Shown in pieces: positions 1-6,400 of a DNA stretch of 10,306 bases. This stretch comes from DATFXM01 sp035315885 (GTDB lineage: Bacteria; Acidobacteriota; Blastocatellia; UBA7656), in assembly GCA_035315885.1 (NCBI GenBank), contig DATFXM010000092.1, positions 1 to 10,306 of the forward strand. Direction: 5' to 3'. Below the pieces are notes generated by a model. That model saw nothing but the letters and a program-made list of their open reading frames with translations, was not told the DNA's origin and did not search any database. Numbering within the stretch: position 1 is the first letter of the stretch; each line of letters begins with the position of its first letter. A program made the translations under genes and the position numbers.

Positions 1-128
1 TGCTCCTGCTCAAGAAGGCACACCTCGGCGAGGTAAGCGTCACGGTATGGCCGAAGGTGCTCAAAGAAATGTGCGATAAGAAAAATATCCACGTGCTGGA
101 GTATTTCTCCAGTCGTTCCTTGCTCTAA
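1..128 (+). CDS. 3' end of an unidentified protein gene (partial)
   Basis: An open frame enters from the left edge (first full codon at 3) and ends at TAA 126-128, giving about 41 C-terminal residues ending EYFSSRSLL. Third codon positions are mostly G or C, as expected for a real gene here, and the peptide is charged and helix-like (KVLKEMCDKKNIHVLEYF). There is no signal for membrane insertion. The gene converges on aceA, with a hairpin between them. I do not recognise the family from this short tail and assign no function. Confidence 0.5.
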   Translation, partial: LLLKKAHLGEVSVTVWPKVLKEMCDKKNIHVLEYFSSRSLL

Positions 129-148
129 TTCGCATTCGGACTGTATAA

Positions 149-185
149 CGAACTCGCGCCGTCAAATTTGAGCGGCGCGCGTTCG
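149..185. terminator. GC-rich hairpin between convergent genes, possible bidirectional terminator
   Basis: The arms at 149-161 (CGAACTCGCGCCG) and 173-185 (CGGCGCGCGTTCG) pair over 13 positions with one mismatch, around an 11-base loop that contains the palindrome TCAAATTTGA. The hairpin lies just after the upstream gene's stop (128) and beyond the aceA stop (218) on the other strand, where a shared terminator is expected. Neither side has a clear run of T, so it is not a textbook intrinsic terminator. It could act by stem strength alone or only protect 3' ends. Confidence 0.5.
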
Positions 186-217
186 CGCTTATAACCCTAG
201 AGCGCTTGATGCCGACC

Positions 218-2500
218 CTATCTCTCCTTGCGTATTAGTCTTCCTAACTCCTCCTGATCGGGCGAAAGGAGCTCGGCGATCTGCTGGTGGTTTACGTCGG
301 CTACGATGATTTGGCCAACCTCCGTGGTGAACTCTCGGAAGATGCCGTGAGCCTTCATCTTTGCCACCTGGTACTGGTTGTCATCGGTCGGAGTGACATA
401 GTGCACCGAGTCTGCCTTGAAGCGGTGGACCAGGAAAAGGTGAACGAGGGTCATCAGCCGCTTCTTGCGCAGTGACTCCGCAAACGTGTTCTGGTCGCGC
501 ACTGAGAGTATGCTGCGACCACGCCGGTCGTGAATGGGGGCGAAGATGACATTGGCGAGCTTCTCCTCCCCCTTGTCGTAGACTCCCAGTTCGAGCAACT
601 CCGAGCCGGCGCGGTGCGGCCGCATCTGGACCCGCAGCCCGCGGGGGAGATCATAATGCTCGGTCCACATCGACAGCCATTCCTCGAGGACCTTCTTGGG
701 CACCTCGGTCTGTATCAGGTGCTGGTGCTGGGTCGAACCCTTGCCCATCGCCATGGTCGTCGCCGTCCGCCCCGACGTAGCGACCAACGCGGCATCCCCG
801 CGCGGGCCGCCGACCAGCGTCTGTGGCGTGCGGTAGGGAGAGTCGACCAGCCGTAGTTTTCGTTGCAATTGGGCGAGGGCGAGCATGCCGTCCTGCTTGA
901 GTGCGGTGGCGAAGTCCTCCGCGGCGAGGCCGTCGATCTGGTGGCCGCCATAGGTGATGAAGTTGAAGACGAAACCCAGCTTGCCGAGTTCCTCGGGAAA
1001 CCTTCGCATTTCCTCGTCGCTCATGCCGGTGGTGTCCCAACTGAACGACGGCGACAGATTGTAGGCCAGCATCTTGTCCGGGAACTCCGCATGAATCGCT
1101 TCGGCGAACTCGCGGGCATCGTCAAGATTGGCGGTTTTGGTTTCCATCCAGAGCAGGTCGGCAAAGGGCGCCGCCGCAAGCGACTTTGCTATTGCATATG
1201 GAATACCGCCGCGCACCTGGTAGTACCCTTCGGGTGTCCTGGCCGCCTCGCTGTCCCAGTCAACGTCGACGCCGAGTTCGCGCGCTTTCTCGCGGGCAGC
1301 GTACAGCGAGGCGCGCGCGGCAAAGCGCCGCCATTCGGTGGCGTCTATCGCGACTGGTTCACCTTCATTGGTGCGGAATTCGATCACTTCAGCAACCGCC
1401 TCGCCGAAGGTTTGCAGCTCGGCCTCGTCCTCCCACGCGTCGAGGAAACGCGCCGCGACAGAGTCGAATATCGCGTCGAGAGTCTCCTTCCCCTCTCGGT
1501 AAGCTGCCGCTGCGTCGGCGGCCAGCGCCAGAATTCCTCGGCGCTTCAACCACTCGCGGGCGACGGCGCGTTCTCCGGCCGGGATGGCGTACAGAAGATG
1601 ACCGTTAAGTTCGGCGATTCCCAGCTCGTGGAGATTCTGAATCAGGGCCAGGAAGCACGGCTTGTAGGGCGGCACATCGGGGTTCGTCGCGCCAACCAGG
1701 AAGGGTTGATCTCGTTCATCGCCGCAACCGTCAATCAGATTGGCAGCTTCGGCGTCAGTGCGGGCGACGATGATGCCCGGTACGCCCATAAGATCGAGCT
1801 GGAAGCGGGCTGCGTTCAGTCGCTTGTTCTGCTCGTCCTGCGGCACAAGCACTTTGCCGCCCTGATGGCCGCACTTCTTGGCGCCCGGACGCTGGTCCTC
1901 GATGTGGTAGCCCGGAACGCCGGCTTCCGCAAAGCGGCGGATCAGGTTGCGCACGTGGGCGTCGCCGCCGTGGCCAGTGTCGGCGTCGGCGATGATGAAC
2001 GGCCGAAAGTCGTGGGCCTGCGTTGCAGCGCGCTGCGACTCAGTCATGCGAGAGCGCAGGTAATGCTGATTGCGATCCGCTGCGAGCAGGGCGCGCACCA
2101 GCGTCGCGGCTTCGTCGGGCACCTGGCTGAGCGGGTAGCTCGCGAGATCCGGTCCCGGATCCTCGCTTGTGCCGCCCTTAGCCGAGGTCGCCCAGCCGCC
2201 AAGGTAGATTCCTTCGATCCCCATCCGCTTCATCGCAACACCCTGCCCCGGCGAGTATGGACCAAAGGTGGTGATACTTTTACGCTCCGCGAAGAGTTGG
2301 CGCAGGCGGTCGTAAAACGCTGACGCGGCCTCACGCGCCAACGTGTAGTCGCGGGCGATCGTGCCGCGCTGCTCAACCACCTGGCGCGCGGTGTAGAGGC
2401 GCCAGAGCCCCGCGAAACGCGGGCTGTCGAACCACTGCTGAGTTTCGGCGATTTCCTGCTCGAACGACGTTATTCTTGGGCTCATTTTTTCCGAAGTCAT
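218..2500 (-). CDS. aceA: Isocitrate lyase, long (ICL2-like) form
   Basis: This enzyme splits isocitrate into glyoxylate and succinate, the first step of the glyoxylate shunt, in the cytoplasm. The product is 760 residues. It carries the metal-site segment DADTGHGGD (172-180), the ICL signature KKCGH (208-212) with catalytic Cys210, and the substrate loop NLSPSFSW (481-488), where short forms usually read NCSPSFNW. Typical bacterial ICLs have about 430 residues; this one matches the mycobacterial ICL2 class (about 766), with an insert after the signature motif and a long C-terminal region (about 600-760). In Mycobacterium tuberculosis ICL2 that region mediates activation by acetyl-CoA; the same here is inference. 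An in-frame ATG lies 9 codons upstream, but ATG 2500 sits 4 bases from a strong Shine-Dalgarno and is chosen. A truncated reading frame ends 16 bases upstream in the same orientation. No malate synthase is visible in the window. Confidence 0.95.
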   Translation of the reverse strand: MTSEKMSPRITSFEQEIAETQQWFDSPRFAGLWRLYTARQVVEQRGTIARDYTLAREAASAFYDRLRQLFAERKSITTFGPYSPGQGVAMKRMGIEGIYLGGWATSAKGGTSEDPGPDLASYPLSQVPDEAATLVRALLAADRNQHYLRSRMTESQRAATQAHDFRPFIIADADTGHGGDAHVRNLIRRFAEAGVPGYHIEDQRPGAKKCGHQGGKVLVPQDEQNKRLNAARFQLDLMGVPGIIVARTDAEAANLIDGCGDERDQPFLVGATNPDVPPYKPCFLALIQNLHELGIAELNGHLLYAIPAGERAVAREWLKRRGILALAADAAAAYREGKETLDAIFDSVAARFLDAWEDEAELQTFGEAVAEVIEFRTNEGEPVAIDATEWRRFAARASLYAAREKARELGVDVDWDSEAARTPEGYYQVRGGIPYAIAKSLAAAPFADLLWMETKTANLDDAREFAEAIHAEFPDKMLAYNLSPSFSWDTTGMSDEEMRRFPEELGKLGFVFNFITYGGHQIDGLAAEDFATALKQDGMLALAQLQRKLRLVDSPYRTPQTLVGGPRGDAALVATSGRTATTMAMGKGSTQHQHLIQTEVPKKVLEEWLSMWTEHYDLPRGLRVQMRPHRAGSELLELGVYDKGEEKLANVIFAPIHDRRGRSILSVRDQNTFAESLRKKRLMTLVHLFLVHRFKADSVHYVTPTDDNQYQVAKMKAHGIFREFTTEVGQIIVADVNHQQIAELLSPDQEELGRLIRKER

Positions 2501-2504
2501 AAGT

Positions 2505-2513
2505 GCCCTCCTT
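2505..2513 (-). promoter_or_regulatory. Ribosome binding site deciding the aceA start
   Basis: Read on the minus strand, AAGGAGGGC lies 4 bases before ATG 2500-2498. This near-perfect Shine-Dalgarno selects that ATG over the in-frame ATG at 2527, whose extra peptide (MFARRRRAL) would be translated from across the site itself. Confidence 0.8.
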
Positions 2514-2516
2514 CTT

Positions 2517-2768
2517 CTAGCGAACAAAGTCCAGGTTCTCGGTGATCCTCGTTCCGTCTCGCTCGAAGGCCTCGATGTAGGCGCGGATGCGGGATCTGGC
2601 AGTGGCGAGATCGTGATTGTTGAGGTTCAGGTTTAGGAGATCGATGTACCACCAATCTACAATAGTGTTCGGTCTGACCCGAGGTTTACTGACCTCTTGC
2701 GCCGCATTGGTCTTGGAGGCTGACGTTATTCGAGCTGGGAACCCGCTGCCAGAGCAACGTTTTGTGCT
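2517..2768 (-). pseudogene. C-terminal remnant of an unidentified gene upstream of aceA
   Basis: On the minus strand an open frame ends at TAG (2519-2517), only 16 bases before the aceA start, so aceA would have been the next gene of the same transcript. The last 50 or so codons (about 2520-2670) look truly coding: G/C-rich third positions and a protein-like sequence containing VDWWYIDLLNLNLNNHD, then RAYIEAFERDGTRITENL, ending DFVR. Further upstream the frame stays open to TGA at 2771-2769 but loses coding character, and it holds no ATG, GTG or TTG start. The simplest reading is a gene whose 5' part was lost by deletion or rearrangement. I cannot name the family. Alternatively, the gene is intact but frameshifted into DNA I cannot recognise. 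Confidence 0.5.
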
Positions 2769-3349
2769 TCAGAACTTTGATGACAAGTTGCGAAAAGTCC
2801 TGGTGGAGAACACCGAAGAGATTGCTATTTAGTCCCAGCATACTCCTCGACTGGGCGTGCACCCTTTCCGACGACTGGGCGCCCTTATAGAGATGGCTTC
2901 TATTAGAGCTTTGGCCTACGAGAATGTACAATCCGTCCACGCAAGCGTCAAGAGGCCTTTCAGTTAGGGCCTTCAAAACAAAGCCGAGTTATGCGTGAAA
3001 GCTGTACTACAAACCAGCGTTTAGTACAAATCGCCTAGACATGAAAAAGCGAAAAGGCGGTGATTGACAAAGCGCCTCGTCTGCTTTAATGATCATCGCT
3101 CGGCTGCCTTGAACGCCAGTATTAGTTTTGAGTGACCGAACTAGTGAACCGCGTCTTTACAACTCCTTGTGGGGTTGATAGGCTGCAGCGATCATTTTTG
3201 ATCTGTTTATCGGCAATTTCGCACCCAAAACCTCGCCTTTGGGCGGCATTATGTTGCGACAGACCCACCGAGGTCGGTACAACCTCGTGATCCAGACCCG
3301 CAAGAACGCCCCAGTCGAGTTACTCCGTGCTGATTAATAGCTGAACAGA
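2769..3349. other. Gene-poor spacer between the truncated frame and the kinase gene
   Basis: No convincing gene is present on either strand. Codon bias is absent, stops are frequent and the DNA is richer in A+T than the flanking genes. The most protein-like stretch is a short plus-strand frame (open from about 3180, with ATG 3251 and TAA 3335-3337) containing GGIMLRQTHRGRYNLVIQ and ending LLRAD. It has no clear ribosome site and could be the tail of another decayed gene. No tRNA, repeat or CRISPR is seen. Confidence 0.4.
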
Positions 3350-3378
3350 AAGACTGATCCTTCAAAGAACTTTATAAT
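3350..3378 (+). promoter_or_regulatory. Candidate sigma70-type promoter of the kinase gene
   Basis: A perfect -10 hexamer TATAAT lies at 3373-3378. At 17 bases spacing, the -35 position (3350-3355) reads AAGACT, which matches TTGACA only at its central GAC. Transcription would start near 3385, leaving a leader of under 20 bases. The -10 is convincing; the -35 is weak, so an activator may be needed. Confidence 0.45.
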
Positions 3379-3394
3379 TTTTGTGCGAAGAAGT

Positions 3395-3400
3395 GGGGAA
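3395..3400 (+). promoter_or_regulatory. Ribosome binding site of the kinase gene
   Basis: GGGGAA, within a purine run, ends 2 bases before ATG 3403. It is slightly close but supports this ATG, which gives the MIGQSLSNRYQIV start typical of bacterial Hanks-type kinases, whose kinase domain begins near residue 10. Confidence 0.5.
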
Positions 3401-3402
3401 GA

Positions 3403-6400
3403 ATGATAGGACAAAGCCTCTCAAATCGTTACCAAATTGTTTCCGAACTCGGTCGTGGCGGAATGGGCGTCGTTTACAAAGCTCATGATCCCTTACTGAA
3501 CCGAGAGGTCGCAGTCAAGCTGATCCCGCCCGCAATGCTCAGCACCGAAGCCGAGCAACGGTTTCAACGCGAGGCCCAGCTTGTAGCGCAGATGGATTAT
3601 CCCGCCGTCGTCCCCATCTACGATTTCGGCAAGGATGAAGGATCGCTCTTCTTTGTCATGCCGGTCGTACAAGGAACCAATCTCCGTGGTTTCCTGCGTG
3701 AACAGACGCTGACGCTCGGAGAGGTAATTGATATCGGAATCCAGATCGCAGAAGCACTTGAATATAGCCACGCTCGCGGCGTCATCCACCGAGATATCAA
3801 ACCGGAAAATGTGATGGTATCTCGCGAAGAAGGTGGCAGAGTCAGAGTCCGCATCATGGATTTCGGTCTCGCGCGGGCAGCCGCCGAAAGCCGGATTACC
3901 AAAACCGGAACCATTGCCGGAACCCTCGCTTATTTGAGCCCCGAGCAAGTGTCCTCCGCAAGCGGTGTGGATCATCGCACGGACATATATGCCCTCGGCA
4001 ACGTGCTCTACGAGTGTCTGACCGGCGAGCCGCCTTTCTCCGGCGAACTGCAATCAATTCTCTATAGGATCGTCCACGAGATTCCGCAGCCGCCGCGGTC
4101 GATGGGGGCTCCCATAAATGAAGACCTCGAATCTCTCATCCTTTCCTGTATTGCTAAAGAGCAATCCAAACGGCCACAGCGCGCTGGTGAAGTTGCGGAG
4201 GCTCTGCGCCGGTGTCAGGGAAGGCTCCACGATAGCGATCTTACTAAATCAGTGTTGCTAACTCGGACGCTCGTGCTGCCACGGCCAGCACTGTCTCCAT
4301 TCATCGGCAGAGAGAAAGAGTTGGCAGAATTGCAAATCCGGCTCAACGCGGCCGTCGCCGGCGAATGTCAGTTTGTGGTTGTGGGCGGCGATCCTGGAGC
4401 AGGCAAGACGCGCTTGCTGGATGAAATTGAAAGTCTCGCAAAAGCGCGCAAGCTTCTGGTGCTTCACGGACGATCGGTTGAACAAGACGGAGCGTTTCCT
4501 TATCAAGGTTTCTGCGAAGCCATTCAGGAGTACTTCCGGCAACGCGACACTGCAATTTCGACTTCGGGTTCATTAGACCTTTCAGATTTAGCCTCTGATC
4601 TCGTGGGGTTGTTTCCGATGCTTACTGAGATCAGTGATATTCGCTCGGCCATCACTGGTGAGTCGAAGCTGATGCGCGTCGGAGAAGCCCAGGGTGCGGA
4701 GAACCGCACTCACATTTTCGAGTTGCTCGCTCGTACGTTGACTCGCATCGCTGGCGGCAAGCCGCTTATCATCTTCCTTGAAGACCTCCACGCCGCGGAA
4801 GTTTCAATAGAAGCGTTGCAATATATTGTTCGTCGTTTGGGACCAACTCCGACCTTGATAGTCGGTACTTATCGCTCGACGGAGGTAGATGCTCGTCACC
4901 CGCTTACCCGTATGCTGGATAGCTTCCGCGGTGATCGGCGCTTCTCTTCCATCGCTCTCGGAAGCCTTTCGCCTTCGGATCACCGGTTATTTCTTGAGAC
5001 GCTGATCGGCGGCCCCGATCTATCCGATACACTTACAAAACGTCTCTTTGAAGGAACAGAGGGCAATCCATTCTTCACGAAGGAGCTGGTTCGTTCACTC
5101 CTTGATTCTGGCGGGATTAATAAAGATAACACTGGCAGTTGGACCCTTTCGGCTGAGACCGGAATTTCAACCGATGCACTGCCGGAGACAATTCAACAAG
5201 CGGTTGAGAAGCGAATCGAGAGATTGCCGGAGGATCTACGAGAGGTTCTTTCCATCGCTTCGGTCATCGCCAAAACGTTTGATTTTGCGGACCTCGAGGC
5301 CCTGGCCGGCGATAATGAAGACGTGGAGAAGGCCATTGATCGGCTGGTTGATGATGGACTCATTGAAGAAGAGCGCGAGTCGCGCGGCGATCGCCTGACG
5401 TTTTCAAGCGCTGTAGTGCGCGATGTGTTGTACTCGGGGATCTCGCGTCGCAAGCGCAGATCGCTTCATCGCAAATACGCCGAGCATATTGAGAAAAGAC
5501 ATCGCGGCCGCCTCGAACGCGTGTATCCGCGACTGGTCTACCATTTCTCTCAAGGAGACGTTCCCGACAAAACGGTCGAGTATGGGCTGCGGCTGTCTAA
5601 GAACGCTTTGGATGCATTCAGCGCAGAAGAAGCCGCCCGCTCCGCAAAGACCGCGCTGGAGTTTTTGGATGAAGAATGGGAGGGTTCGCGATCCACTGAG
5701 GGAGAAGCACGGCTCCTTCTTGCTCAGGCCCACCGGATGGCCGGCGAGATCGATGGCGCTCTCAAGGAAACCGAAGCGGCCATCAAGATATTCGAACGCG
5801 AAAAAGAAACTCAGCGTGCGGTGGCTGCATTGGTTTTTGCGACCGAGACTGCGTGGCAGGCACGAAGAGTGGAAGAGACCACCCGCTGGGCTCCTCGGGC
5901 AATCGAAGCAGCGAGAGCGATTGGAGATACCGAAAGTCTTAGGCATCTGCTCTCCGGTGCTGCAACCCTTGCTAACTTGCGCGGTAAATATGAGAGAGCA
6001 AACGAATATCTCGAGGAGGCGATGAGGCTCGCGCCGGGCTCGAAAGACACCGAAGCGCATGAAGAGATACCAAAAGGCGGACGGCTCGTGGTGGCTATCG
6101 CCAATCCCGTTAAGGCGCTTGAACCGATAAACATGGAGCTTGTGGAGGAAGTTGAAATTCTCTGCAATGTTTTCGAAACCCTGCTAGCTACGGATCAGGA
6201 TGGCAATCTAGTTCCGAATCTTTGCGAACGATGGGAAGTTGGAGACAACGGTAATTCGTTCGTACTCACCTTGCGTGACAATGTTCATTTTCAGGATGGG
6301 CACCCTCTTACTGCCGAAGATGTCAAGGAGTCGTTTAAAGAGTCGATTCGGCATGCCTCACAGGAACTGCCATCGGCGATCTCCGCAATTCGTGGCGTTG

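Noticed and set aside
863..2323. A 486-codon open frame on the plus strand
   Set aside because: It lies wholly antisense to aceA, which has catalytic motifs and a ribosome site; the long antisense frame follows from aceA's GC-rich third positions.
2617..2832. Plus-strand ORF of 71 residues
   Set aside because: No ribosome site, no recognisable sequence, and it overlaps antisense the coding-looking tail that ends at 2517.
3493..4053. Minus-strand ORF of 186 residues
   Set aside because: Shadow of the kinase domain, which shows every expected motif on the plus strand.
5404..6060. Minus-strand ORF of 218 residues
   Set aside because: Antisense to the continuous fusion-protein frame; no ribosome site and no family-like sequence.
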